The notes beneath the pieces were generated by a model. It ran no database searches. It saw nothing but the letters and a program-made list of their open reading frames with translations, and was not told the origin of the DNA. From Myxococcus stipitatus (GTDB lineage: Bacteria > Myxococcota > Myxococcia > Myxococcales > Myxococcaceae): a stretch of DNA of 64,000 bases. The stretch is taken from NCBI RefSeq assembly GCF_037414475.1, contig NZ_CP147913.1:2728001-2792000 (forward strand), written 5' to 3'. Made by a program: the position numbers and the translations under genes. Shown here in pieces: positions 36,327 to 45,088 of this stretch; position 1 is the stretch's first letter, and every line of letters starts with the position of its first letter.

Positions 36327-37550
36327 TCAGTACGACACGCCGTACTTCGCGGCCTGCGCCTTCACGCCCTTCATCACGTTGGCGTCGAAGGCGTCCTCCT
36401 TCGCGGGACGGTTCTTCGACAGCCACGCCTCGCGCTCCTCGGCGAGCTTGGAGGCCTTGGCCTCCAGGGCCTTCTTCTCGTCGCCCAGCTGCTTCACCTT
36501 CGCGGTGCGAGCCTCCGCGCTCAGGTCCTTCAGCTCCGCGGGCATCTCGTCGGAGCTCACGCTGGCCAGCTTCTCCGGCGCGGCGACCAGGTCCACCGCG
36601 CCACCCACGGCCACGGGCGCGCTGCTCGGAGCGGCGGCGGCCCCCGCTCCCGAGGCCGCCTCCGCGCGGCGCGTCTTGCGCAGATAGCTGATGCGGTCCG
36701 ACGCGGCCTCCGGCGCGAGCTCCGCCATGGCCTGGGCCCGGGCGATGTTCTCCGCCTGGACCTCCGCCTTGCCGGTGTAGAGCGTCTTCGAAGCCAGCGC
36801 GGAGTTCACCTTCGCCAGCTCGTCATCGTAAGGCGTCGCCACCGCCACCATGCCTCCCGACTGCTCGATGGTGTCGAAGGAGCCATCGGTCAGCTTCGCC
36901 ACGTACTTCCACGCCGTCATCGTCTCCTCGTCCATGCCACACCGCACGGTGTTCACGACGATGTGCTTCTCCTTGGCGCGCTTGGACCAGTGCTTGAAAT
37001 CCCAGTCGTCGTTGCGCTGCGCGGGAGGCGCGTCACCCACCAGGAAGATGGCCTTCATCACCGTCCGGTCCTGGCTCCAGGACAACTTCGACACCGCTTC
37101 GCCCAGGCCGCGGCCCACGTGCTCGGGCGTGTCACCGCCACCATCCGCCGTGAAGCGGCGCAGGTTCGCGAAGACGGTGTCCAGGTCATCGCTCAAGTCG
37201 AAGCGCTTCGTGACGTAGTCGTCCCCCACGTCCCGGTACGCCACCAGTCCAATCTTCAGGTGCGGCGTGGGCCGCCCCTGCGCGATGCCCGAGGCGATGG
37301 AGTAGATCTTCCGCTTCGCCCCCTCCAGCAGCCCGCTCATCGAGCCCGTGGTGTCGAGCACGAAGACCACCTCGATTTCGGGACGGGACGCCGGCGCCTT
37401 CTTCTCCGCCTGGACCTGGTCCTGGGCGGGCTTCACCGCGACCGGAGGAGGCTCCTTCGCGGGAGGTGCGGCGGCGAAGGCGGGGGCTGCGGACAAGGTG
37501 GTGGCGAGCGCGGCCGTGAGCACGGTCCGCGACAGGGACTTGAGGTCCAT
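36327..37550 (-). CDS. Exported von Willebrand factor A domain protein
   Basis: 407 residues. The ATG at 37550 has TTGGAG 8 bases upstream and starts a Sec signal peptide (likely cleaved after AFA). After a Pro/Lys-rich spacer, the VWA domain (about 65-270) begins FVLDTTGSMSGLLEGAK, giving the MIDAS D-x-T-x-S metal site, with GLVAYRD (residue about 104) and ADGGGDTPEHVGRGL (about 142) as the later MIDAS elements. The C-terminal 130 residues contain an Ala/Pro stretch and a long coiled-coil-like helix (ARTAKVKQLGDEKKALEAKA). It probably mediates cation-dependent protein binding in the periplasm or outside. The partner is unknown. Confidence 0.9.
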   Translation of the reverse strand: MDLKSLSRTVLTAALATTLSAAPAFAAAPPAKEPPPVAVKPAQDQVQAEKKAPASRPEIEVVFVLDTTGSMSGLLEGAKRKIYSIASGIAQGRPTPHLKIGLVAYRDVGDDYVTKRFDLSDDLDTVFANLRRFTADGGGDTPEHVGRGLGEAVSKLSWSQDRTVMKAIFLVGDAPPAQRNDDWDFKHWSKRAKEKHIVVNTVRCGMDEETMTAWKYVAKLTDGSFDTIEQSGGMVAVATPYDDELAKVNSALASKTLYTGKAEVQAENIARAQAMAELAPEAASDRISYLRKTRRAEAASGAGAAAAPSSAPVAVGGAVDLVAAPEKLASVSSDEMPAELKDLSAEARTAKVKQLGDEKKALEAKASKLAEEREAWLSKNRPAKEDAFDANVMKGVKAQAAKYGVSY

Positions 37551-37831
37551 GGCGTACTCCAAGAAGGAAGGGCTGTGAGGGAGGTCGGAAAGGAAGGCCG
37601 CGCGCGCGTTCCTCCCTATGAACGAACGACTCCGTTCCGAGGTCTAAATCCCGTTCACGCCCTCGCGCGGAATGTCCCGGGACCTCACAGGTTGAGCGGC
37701 CCACACTCGCCTTCGCCGGCGGTGCACTCCCTGCTTTCCCCGTGTCGCACCGCGCACGCTCGTCTCCCAGCCTGCTTGCTCGACGGGGGCCGTCGTCCCA
37801 TGCTGCGGCCCGTCACAGGAGGTCCTCGAAC

Positions 37832-38536
37832 ATGATGCCCCTTCTCCGCCGAAGCCTCTTTCTCCTCGGATGTCTGCTCGCCACCTCCTGCAACAGCGAT
37901 TCGCCGTACTACCGGGTCCGGTTCACGCTGCCCGACACCGTCAGCCTGTCGCCGGGTGAGTCGGAGCAGTTCGACCTGACGGTGGACCGCATCGGAGACC
38001 AGCCCGGGGAGCTCCGCGTCGACATGGTGACCGCCCCCGAGGGAATCACGCTGTCCCCCCAGGTCGTCCTGCCCGAGGGCTCGCAGACCATCACCGTCCC
38101 CGTCACCGTCGCCGTGGCGTCGAACATCCAGGTCTCCGGCGCGCAGCAGACGCTGCTCCTGGCCAAGGACTCCGTGAAGGACATCGCCTCGGGCGCGACG
38201 CTGTACGTGGTGGTCCTCCCCGCGCCGGTGGCCGCGGAGGGCTTCTCCATCTCCACCGAGGACCGGACCCTCGACTTCTTCCCGGGACAGAACCAGCTCG
38301 CGGGGATTCAGGTGACCCGGACCAACGGCTTCACCGGCGCGGTGACGCTGACCATCGAGTCCCCCACGAAGCGCGTCCTGGCCAAGCCGATGGTCGTCCA
38401 GGGCGAGCAGACCTCCGCCCGGTTCCTGATTGAAACCACGGAGAGCTCCCCGCGCCTCCCCGTGCCCATCACCGTCATCGCCACCAGCGAGGACGGCCGC
38501 CAGGCCAAGATGGGGCTCACCGTCAACGTGCGCTGA
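37832..38536 (+). CDS. Lipoprotein with Ig-like beta domains
   Basis: 234 residues. AGGAGGT lies 8 bases upstream of the ATG; a signal peptide ends in lipobox ATSC (Cys19). The mature part is strand-rich, with two Ig-like/bacterial-surface-domain patterns: SLSPGESEQFDLTVDRIG...APEGITLSPQVVLPEGSQT and DFFPGQNQLAGIQVTRTNGFTGAVTLTIESP. Such domains usually serve binding or spacing on the cell surface. It is divergent from the VWA gene across a 281-base gap in which I see no clear element, and it converges on the pirin gene. Confidence 0.82.
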   Translation: MMPLLRRSLFLLGCLLATSCNSDSPYYRVRFTLPDTVSLSPGESEQFDLTVDRIGDQPGELRVDMVTAPEGITLSPQVVLPEGSQTITVPVTVAVASNIQVSGAQQTLLLAKDSVKDIASGATLYVVVLPAPVAAEGFSISTEDRTLDFFPGQNQLAGIQVTRTNGFTGAVTLTIESPTKRVLAKPMVVQGEQTSARFLIETTESSPRLPVPITVIATSEDGRQAKMGLTVNVR

Positions 38537-38563
38537 AGCGCGCGCGGAAGCTGGAAAGGAAAA

Positions 38564-38603
38564 GGGCCGGGAGCAAGGACTTCAAGTCCTCGCCACCCGG
38601 CCC
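38564..38603. terminator. Bidirectional terminator between lipoprotein and pirin genes
   Basis: GGGCCGGG/CCCGGCCC outer stem with an inner palindrome AGGACTTcAAGTCCT, flanked by AAAGGAAAA on one side. It lies in the 90-base gap of two converging genes. Confidence 0.75.
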
Positions 38604-38626
38604 GATTCACGTCCGCATGTCCGCGC

Positions 38627-39487
38627 TCACGCCATGTCGAACAGGAGCGCCTCCACGGGCGTCTCGGCGGTGAGCACCAACGCGTCCTCGTCCGACACCG
38701 CCACCCCGTCCCCCGCCTTCAGCTTCACGCCGTTCAGCGTGCCGGAGCCCCGCGCCATCTGCAGCCACACATGCCGGCCCGGAGCCAGCGTGTAGCGAGC
38801 GGACTCCCCCGCGCCCAGCAGCGTGCCGTGCAGCACCAGGTCCTGGTGCACCGTGAGTGAGCCGTCTCGTCCATCCGGCGAGGCGACCACCCGGAAGCGC
38901 CCCTGACGCTCCTTCGCGTCGAAGGCCTTCTGCTCATAGCCCGGCTGCAGGCCCTTCTGGCTGGGCAGGACCCAGATCTGCAGCATGTGCAGCGGCTCCG
39001 AGAAGTTGTTCATCTCGCTGTGCACCACGCCCGTCCCCGCGCTCATCCGCTGCACCTCACCGGGCTGGATGACCGCCTTCGTCCCCATGCTGTCGCGGTG
39101 CTCCACCTGACCGCCCAGCACGTAGGTGATGATTTCCATGTCCCGGTGCGGGTGCATCCCGAACCCCTGATGGGGCGCCACCGTGTCCTCATTGATGACC
39201 CTCAACGTGCGGAACCCCATGAAGTCCGGGTCGTAGTAGTCCGCGAAGGAGAACGTGTGGTGCGTGTCCAGCCAGCCGTGGTTGGCATGGCCTCTTTCCT
39301 CTGCATTCCGAACGTAGATCATCGCCTGCCTCCCCTTCCCTTTCAGTTGCAACTCAGATGCATCAACCCGATTTCGCGTCGCGGTGTCCGACAGGAGTCC
39401 GCCTCCCGCGAGGCCCATGCCTCCCACCACCGCGCCGCCCAACACGGACCTGCGGGACAGCGGACGTCCCGCCGCACGCTTCGTCAC
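38627..39487 (-). CDS. Pirin-family bicupin with a Tat signal peptide
   Basis: 286 residues from a GTG that overlaps the yceI stop (GTGA). The N-terminus has SRRSVLGG, a twin-arginine motif, and a Gly/Ala-rich hydrophobic core. The mature protein is a full pirin: HHTFSFADYYDPDFMGFRTLRV, the metal cupin motif HPHRDMEIITYVLGGQVEHRDS with HSEMNNF, and a second, degenerate cupin. Pirins bind iron and some have quercetinase or redox-regulatory roles, usually in the cytoplasm; a Tat-exported form is unusual. The usual pirin start (MIYVRNAEERG) lies about 57 residues in and is the alternative if the coupled GTG is not used. Confidence 0.85.
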   Translation of the reverse strand: MTKRAAGRPLSRRSVLGGAVVGGMGLAGGGLLSDTATRNRVDASELQLKGKGRQAMIYVRNAEERGHANHGWLDTHHTFSFADYYDPDFMGFRTLRVINEDTVAPHQGFGMHPHRDMEIITYVLGGQVEHRDSMGTKAVIQPGEVQRMSAGTGVVHSEMNNFSEPLHMLQIWVLPSQKGLQPGYEQKAFDAKERQGRFRVVASPDGRDGSLTVHQDLVLHGTLLGAGESARYTLAPGRHVWLQMARGSGTLNGVKLKAGDGVAVSDEDALVLTAETPVEALLFDMA

Positions 39488-40032
39488 GCGGCCTTCTCCG
39501 CCGCCACGGCCACCGCCTGGACGTCCAGCGAGATATCCACACGCTCCCCCACCAACAGCCCGCCTGCCTCCAGCGCCTGGTTCCACGAGAGGCCGAAGTC
39601 CTTCCGGTCGATGCTGGTGCTCGCCTGGAAGGCCAGCCGCTCGTTGCCCCACGGGTCCTTCACCTTTCCGAGCAGCTCCGTCTCCAGCACCACCTCGCGC
39701 GTGACGTCGCGGATGGTGAGGTCACCCACCACGCGGTAGTGGCCCTTGCCCGCGTCCTGCACGCGCTTGCTGCGGAAGATGAGCTTCGGGAACGCGCCCG
39801 CGTCGAAGAAGTCCTGCGAGCGCAGGTGGTTGTCACGCTGCTCCACCCCCGTGTCGATGCTCGTCGCGTCGATCTTCACCTCCACCGAGCCCTGCGCGAG
39901 GTCCTCCCCAGGCACCACCACCTTCCCCTCGAAGCGCGTGAAGCGGCCATGCACCTTGGCCACCACCATGTGGCGCACCATGAAGCCGATCGTCGTGTGG
40001 GTCGTGTCCAACTGCCAGGTCTTGAGGGCCAT
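39484..40032 (-). CDS. YceI-family lipid-binding protein
   Basis: 182 residues with the YceI pattern: WQLDTTHTTIGFMVRHM, VHGRFTRFEG, IDATSIDTGVEQRDNHLRSQDFF, FPKLIFRSKRV and DLTIRDVTREVVLE. It forms a lipocalin-like barrel that binds polyisoprenoid-type lipids. Here it has no signal peptide, unlike E. coli YceI, so it should be cytoplasmic. The ATG has AGGAGA upstream. It is the first gene of a coupled pair with the Tat-pirin. Together they suggest an oxidative- or electrophile-stress unit, which is inference. Confidence 0.92.
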   Translation of the reverse strand: MALKTWQLDTTHTTIGFMVRHMVVAKVHGRFTRFEGKVVVPGEDLAQGSVEVKIDATSIDTGVEQRDNHLRSQDFFDAGAFPKLIFRSKRVQDAGKGHYRVVGDLTIRDVTREVVLETELLGKVKDPWGNERLAFQASTSIDRKDFGLSWNQALEAGGLLVGERVDISLDVQAVAVAAEKAA

Positions 40033-40288
40033 GTTCGTTCTCCTGAAGCATCAACCGCGTATGACCACCCATAAAGCAACGCCCGGGCCAACCCTCAACC
40101 CCCTGGATTTACTTGAGGCCCCATAACCTAGCCCCACCACCCATATCAAATTGAGACTATCTGCACCTCAATACGAGAAGCACCCAGGTCCTCAAGGAAC
40201 AGCGCTCTGGGGAACGGCCGCGAGCCTGGCGGGCACAGTCAGTCGGTGCACGGGCACCGCGTCGGGGGCTACCTTTCAGGAAAACGCA

Positions 40289-40663
40289 ATGACCACTTCC
40301 CCCACACGCCGCCAAGCCGCACTGGAGGCCCTCGCGCTCGACGACGAGGGTCTGCTGAAGATGTGCGAGGTGGACTACTTCATCGCCTCCGGTCCTGGCG
40401 GACAGCACCGCAACACCACGGCCAGCGGCGTGCGACTCACTCACGGCGCCACCGAGCTGTCCGTCACCGCGACCGAGCGCCGCAGTCAAATCCAGAACAA
40501 GGGCGTCGCCCTGGAGCGTCTGCGCGAGGGCCTGAAGGCCCTCACCTTCGTCCCCAAGGTCCGCCGCCCCACGCGCCCCAGCGCGGGCGCCAAGCGCCGG
40601 CGGCTCGAGGGCAAGAAGCGCACGTCGGAGAAGAAGTCCCTGCGAGGCAAGGGCGACTGGTAG
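40289..40663 (+). CDS. Orphan GGQ-domain release-factor-like protein
   Basis: 124 residues. The peptidyl-tRNA hydrolysis motif SGPGGQHRNTTASGVRL is intact, followed by TATERRSQIQNKGVALERL. The tail is strongly basic (RRPTRPSAGAKRRRLEGKKR). There is no codon-recognition domain, so it belongs to the ArfB/C12orf65-like group that frees peptides from stalled ribosomes or split 50S subunits. The ATG has AGGAAA upstream. The gene stands alone ahead of the pilus operon. Confidence 0.88.
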   Translation: MTTSPTRRQAALEALALDDEGLLKMCEVDYFIASGPGGQHRNTTASGVRLTHGATELSVTATERRSQIQNKGVALERLREGLKALTFVPKVRRPTRPSAGAKRRRLEGKKRTSEKKSLRGKGDW

Positions 40664-40694
40664 TCCGGGCCCGGCCCCCAGGGGCATGAAGGCG

Positions 40695-40764
40695 TTGCTA
40701 CGAAACAGTTTGCGGACTCGCAAAGTTTGCATAGCAAGCGAGTGCGAATCCCTACAGTCGCACT
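40695..40764 (+). promoter_or_regulatory. Two-hairpin structured element upstream of pilY1
   Basis: Hairpin 1 (40695-40737) has three stacked stems: TTGCTA/TAGCAA, AAAC/GTTT and TTTGCG/CGCAAA around a GACT tetraloop. Hairpin 2 (40741-40764) is AGTGCGA/TCGCACT with a 10-base loop. It starts 31 bases after the release-factor-like gene, so it may be a terminator, but the composite form and position also suit a 5' regulatory RNA for the pilus operon. Confidence 0.45.
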
Positions 40765-40826
40765 GAGAAGTTCCAAGGGGTTGCTGGGAGCGCCTGTGTC
40801 CTCTCCTGGGCATATGGCGTGCAGAC

Positions 40827-40882
40827 GGGAGGCCCCACTGACCCAGTCAGGGTCATTCTACCCCTCGGTGGGAGCACCTCCC
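40827..40882 (+). promoter_or_regulatory. Possible Shine-Dalgarno-sequestering switch before pilY1
   Basis: The ribosome binding site GGGAG (40870-40874) can pair with CTCCC (40878-40882) directly before the ATG. Alternatively, CCTCCC (40877-40882) can pair with GGGAGG (40827-40832), freeing the Shine-Dalgarno. TGACCC-AGTCA-GGGTCA (40839-40855) is a further hairpin between them. Two exclusive pairings of this kind are what an expression platform looks like; no folding was computed. Confidence 0.35.
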
Positions 40883-43800
40883 ATGACTCCTCGGCCCCCC
40901 TCCCGCGCGCTGCGTCATGCGCTGTTGGCCCTGTCGCTGCTGATGGCGCTGCCCGCCTCGGCGACGGACATCATGACGTTCAGTCGCGGCTCGCTCATCA
41001 TCCCCGAGCAAGCCACCTTCCAGCGCGGCTGCGGAGCGCTCTCGGCCTACGGCCTGGTGTGGCGAATCCTCCTGGAGAACCAGCCTGGAGGCCTGAACGC
41101 GGACCAGCCGGTGACGGTGTATCTGGCCATCAACGACTTGAAGAAGTCGCCCAACCGGTGCGTGCCCACCAACCGCCACACCGCGCCCGCCCCCACCACC
41201 GACCCGAAGTGGAACGACGGCTGCGACTTCACCATCACCAACAACACGGAGCAGCCGGTGGTGCCCGTGGACTACGGCACCGACTTCCCCACCAGCGGCA
41301 TGTACCCGAACGGGGACATCGAGAACTTCGCCACCACGTCCACGGTGGCGCGTCCTCAGTTCACGGCCACGACGCTGAACAACACCGTCTCGGGCCCGCG
41401 CTTCAACACCGTTCGATACATGGGCGGCTCCTTCATCATCGACGCCGCGGATGCCAAGCGCGTCATCGACTTCATCAGGTCCGAAAGCACCACCGGGGGC
41501 GCCGAGTCTCCGGCGAAGTTCCGCACCAAGTGCACCCCGGAATGCACCACCTTCACCACCGGCAGCGGCTGCCACCACGTCCGCATGCACCAGGCCACCA
41601 TCGAGTTCTCCGCGCCGGTGGCCCGCCGCATCAACCGCGTCCCGCCTAAAATCGCGCTGCTGGACCTGGGCGACAGCGGCAGCGTGCTCGGCGGCATGTT
41701 GGACGACTACTTGAACAACGCGGGCCTGGACTTCCCGGGCGCGGGCGGATGCCCCACGGGAACCACGTCCAGTTGCAACCGCAACAGCAAGAATCCGGGC
41801 CTCATCTACGACGCCATCCAGGCCAACAAGGACCTCATCTCCACGGCGACCCACACGTACGGCCTGCTCAACGCGCTGGACCCCGTCACCAAGAAGCCCC
41901 GCTACAAGGTGTTCTGGGCGCCCCACTGGGAAATCGGCAACAGCTCACATGCCGAATACAAGCCCAACGGAGACGGCGCCGGCACGCAGCGCGAAAACGT
42001 CCTCAACAACATCGCGTACTTCACCAACCAGCGCGGCAACGGCCTCTTCGCCGAGTGCGCGAGCATCTGGTCCTACGAGACGACCCAACGCGCCAATGGC
42101 ACGGCGGTGACGAGTTCCCACTTCCAGGGCGAGAGCGGCTTCGAGAAGAACATGCTCACCAATGGTGGCAATTGGAACGGCCGCAACTGCACGGACCCGG
42201 ACTACCTGGCCCTGCCGCTGACCAACCGCGAGCAATGCATCCTCTACCCGAACCCCGGGGACCCATTCTCGCAGATGGGCGACTTCAGCCTCAACAGCGT
42301 CACGGGTCACACCCAGAACTATCGCGCCACCTACAAGAACGGTGTGCGCCGTCTGGCGGTGAGCTGGTTCAAGTACGAGGACACGCACGTCTTTGACAAC
42401 GTCACCGACGTGGGCGGGGACAGCCGACGAGGGCACGACTTCTTCTCCTTCAACCAGAAGGACAATGACCCGAAGAAGGCGACCATCGTCTACCTCGCGG
42501 GCCACGACTACCAGAAGAGCGTCGCCGGAACGCGCGTCGTGCTCAACACGCTGCTCAACCTGGGCTCCGAGCCGCTGAGCAGCGAGCGCGCGCTCTCCGC
42601 GCCCGTCGCCTTCGACGACACCAACGGCAGCGACACCGACGGGTCGCGCGCGCTGGTGCTGGCGGCCACCTACGACGCCGTCTCCGGTTACCCACCGGGC
42701 GCCGACACCTTCACCCCGACCCAGGCCGCCCATTGGGTGTTCCCCTTCTTCCCGGGCCATCTGCGCGCGCACTCGCTCATCGGCGGTGACGCGCTCGCCA
42801 CGGGCGAGAGCGACCTGGATGCCGCCACGCTCTGGGACGCGGACGCCCAACTGCCCCTGCCCGGAGCCCGCAACCTCTTCACGTACTTCGGCGGACAGGT
42901 GACGGCCAATCCGACGCTCGGCACCGGCCTGCGCGCGCCTCGCGGGGTGATGCAGGTGGGCTGGAAGCCGCAGAACGTGGCGGGCACCGCCCTCACCGCG
43001 GGCTGCGTGGACGTGCTCAAGCTGGGTGAGGCCACCAACCCAGATGGCACATCGCGCTTCGACTTCATCACCACGCCCACGGGCGACGGCGTGTGCGACC
43101 TGCAGCAGGCGGTGCAGTACACCGAGCAGCTCGCGGGCTCCGACTTCGGCGTGAGCACGGAGACCATCAACAAGGCCAGGCTCGCCGCGGACCTGAACAC
43201 GGTGAAGCAGATGCTGCAGCGCGTGCGTGGATACTGCGTCGCCACCTCGAAGAGCGGCGGCACGTCGACGCCCATCTTCACGCCGTCCGACAGCCAGTGT
43301 GACAACGAAGACGCGGACAACCGCGCGCATCTGGGCGGCTTCGTGCACTCGTCTCCGGCCGTGGTGAAGTCCAGCGCCTACATTCCGGACCGGGTCGCGC
43401 CCCGCCCCACCGTGGCGTACGCGGCGGGCCTGGACGGCCAGCTCCACGCGTTCTACGTGTCGGGCGGCGCGCGGTACGACGGCCCGGCGGACTCCCTGTC
43501 GTTCCCGAACATCAGCCCCGCGGCCTCGGCCTTCCCCACGGACTGGAGCACGAGCTTCCGCAGCGGCACCACGCCGAAGCCGGGCACGGAGCTGTGGAGC
43601 TTCATCCCCGCCACCCAGTTGCCGTGGTTGCGCAGCAACAACGCACGCGTCAACAGCGCGCCGGTGGTGATGGATGTCTTCGCGGACTTCGTCGGCAGCG
43701 GCAAGCGCGAGTGGCACACCGTGCTGGTCGCCAACGTGGGCAACACGGGCCGGGACTTGTTCGCCATGGACATCACCAACCCGCTGCGCCCGGTGCTGCT

Positions 43801-45088
43801 GTGGCACCTGGTGGGCAGCCACTTCCAGACGGGCGCCTTCCCTCCGCATGCGCCCGTGGAACTGGCCGACCGTGACACGGGCGGCGTGGACTGGGCGGTG
43901 AAGTGGAAGGAGAGCAACGCGCTCTTCCTGATGGCGCCGCAGTCCGACCCGGGCCGGCTGCCCACGGGCCTCTACAACTACGGAGGACTGGGCGGCACGC
44001 GTGGCCTGTCCGTGGGAGTCGTGCGCCAGGGACTCGAGCCCACCTACGCGGTCTTCGTCGCCTCCAGCAGCTCGGGCGCGAGCGGCGCACCCACGTACGG
44101 CATGGAGGTCTTCGCCATCGACGCCGCCACCGGACAGAAGCTGTGGCAGTGGGAGCAGGACTACACCCAGGCGTGGGTGGACAACTCCGCGCCCACCGCG
44201 CCCACCGTGCTGACGGACACCGGCGGCGCCGCGCGCCTGTACGTGGGAGACATGGAGGGACGGCTGTGGGAACTGGACGGCGCCACCGGGCAGAACGTCA
44301 ACGTGGCGCGCCTGGGCCCCGCATGCTCCACGGCGGCGCCCTGCAAGTACCCCGCGCTGGACACCCGCTCCACCGACACCCAGCGCCGCCCCATCACCAC
44401 CAACGTGGCGCTGGCCCGGCTGCCGCAGTCCATCGAGTCGGGGAGCGCCCTCAAGGGCTATGAGGGTGAGCTCATCGCCATGGTGGGAACGGGCGGCGTG
44501 GACTGGGTGCAGCCCACCGTCGCGGGCCAGTTCCACCTGGCGCTGCTGGACCGCAGGCGCCGGCTGCCCCTGGGAACCAACGGCACCAAACTCGACGGCG
44601 CCCCCGTGACGGCCTCCGAGGCGAACACGCTCGCCTCTCAGTCCGGCGTGCTTCAGGAGCCGCCGCCCTTCCCCCTGACGTTCGCCGCTCCACGGCACCT
44701 GTACGGGAACATCACCGTGGCGGGCCGCACCGCGTACTTCACCACCGCGCAAGGGAAGGTGGGCGACCTGATGTCGCTCGACGCGAAGACCGCGGGAAAC
44801 ACGTGGAGCATCGACCTGGGCGACACCGCCACCTCGGCCAGCACCGCGGCCACCGCCTTGCCAGGACTGAGCCTGGCCAACTTCGGCGGCGTGGCGGTGT
44901 ACCACCGCAATACGGGCAGCGGGTCCTCGGACTACGTGGTGGGGCTCGAGGTGAGCCGCATCACCAACACGCGCATCGACAACAGCGGGACGAAGGGCCC
45001 CTCCAGCCCCAACGAGGAACTGCGCGTCAACGGACAGGGCGGCTTCATCTTCCGGCTGCTCAACTGGAGCCAGAGGTTCTTCGAATGA
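40883..45088 (+). CDS. pilY1: PilY1-like type IV pilus tip/priming protein
   Basis: 1401 residues. A signal peptide (hydrophobic core about 10-25, ASA cleavage) begins the protein. The N-terminal 800 residues are poorly conserved and Cys-containing (CTPECTTFTTGSGCHH, GCPTGTTSSC) and I see no textbook VWA domain. From about residue 815 comes the PilY1/PilC beta-propeller: HLGGFVHSSPAVV, VAYAAGLDGQLHAFY, GTELWSFIPATQLPWL, TVLVANVGNTGRDLFAMDI. PilY1 with minor pilins primes and caps the type IVa pilus that drives S-motility in M. xanthus. It is the first gene of a four-gene coupled operon. The family's usual Ca-binding D-x-D-x-D-G loop was not located with certainty. Confidence 0.9.
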   Translation: MTPRPPSRALRHALLALSLLMALPASATDIMTFSRGSLIIPEQATFQRGCGALSAYGLVWRILLENQPGGLNADQPVTVYLAINDLKKSPNRCVPTNRHTAPAPTTDPKWNDGCDFTITNNTEQPVVPVDYGTDFPTSGMYPNGDIENFATTSTVARPQFTATTLNNTVSGPRFNTVRYMGGSFIIDAADAKRVIDFIRSESTTGGAESPAKFRTKCTPECTTFTTGSGCHHVRMHQATIEFSAPVARRINRVPPKIALLDLGDSGSVLGGMLDDYLNNAGLDFPGAGGCPTGTTSSCNRNSKNPGLIYDAIQANKDLISTATHTYGLLNALDPVTKKPRYKVFWAPHWEIGNSSHAEYKPNGDGAGTQRENVLNNIAYFTNQRGNGLFAECASIWSYETTQRANGTAVTSSHFQGESGFEKNMLTNGGNWNGRNCTDPDYLALPLTNREQCILYPNPGDPFSQMGDFSLNSVTGHTQNYRATYKNGVRRLAVSWFKYEDTHVFDNVTDVGGDSRRGHDFFSFNQKDNDPKKATIVYLAGHDYQKSVAGTRVVLNTLLNLGSEPLSSERALSAPVAFDDTNGSDTDGSRALVLAATYDAVSGYPPGADTFTPTQAAHWVFPFFPGHLRAHSLIGGDALATGESDLDAATLWDADAQLPLPGARNLFTYFGGQVTANPTLGTGLRAPRGVMQVGWKPQNVAGTALTAGCVDVLKLGEATNPDGTSRFDFITTPTGDGVCDLQQAVQYTEQLAGSDFGVSTETINKARLAADLNTVKQMLQRVRGYCVATSKSGGTSTPIFTPSDSQCDNEDADNRAHLGGFVHSSPAVVKSSAYIPDRVAPRPTVAYAAGLDGQLHAFYVSGGARYDGPADSLSFPNISPAASAFPTDWSTSFRSGTTPKPGTELWSFIPATQLPWLRSNNARVNSAPVVMDVFADFVGSGKREWHTVLVANVGNTGRDLFAMDITNPLRPVLLWHLVGSHFQTGAFPPHAPVELADRDTGGVDWAVKWKESNALFLMAPQSDPGRLPTGLYNYGGLGGTRGLSVGVVRQGLEPTYAVFVASSSSGASGAPTYGMEVFAIDAATGQKLWQWEQDYTQAWVDNSAPTAPTVLTDTGGAARLYVGDMEGRLWELDGATGQNVNVARLGPACSTAAPCKYPALDTRSTDTQRRPITTNVALARLPQSIESGSALKGYEGELIAMVGTGGVDWVQPTVAGQFHLALLDRRRRLPLGTNGTKLDGAPVTASEANTLASQSGVLQEPPPFPLTFAAPRHLYGNITVAGRTAYFTTAQGKVGDLMSLDAKTAGNTWSIDLGDTATSASTAATALPGLSLANFGGVAVYHRNTGSGSSDYVVGLEVSRITNTRIDNSGTKGPSSPNEELRVNGQGGFIFRLLNWSQRFFE

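Noticed and set aside
40695-40764. c-di-GMP-I (GEMM) riboswitch or tRNA remnant
   Set aside because: CGCAAAG recalls GEMM but the conserved CAGGGCAAACC and GNRA-capped stem are absent; no consistent acceptor and T arm for a tRNA can be drawn.
41945-44905. A 986-codon open frame antisense to pilY1
   Set aside because: Low-complexity Arg/Gly/His composition, no domain, fully covered by a clear gene on the other strand.
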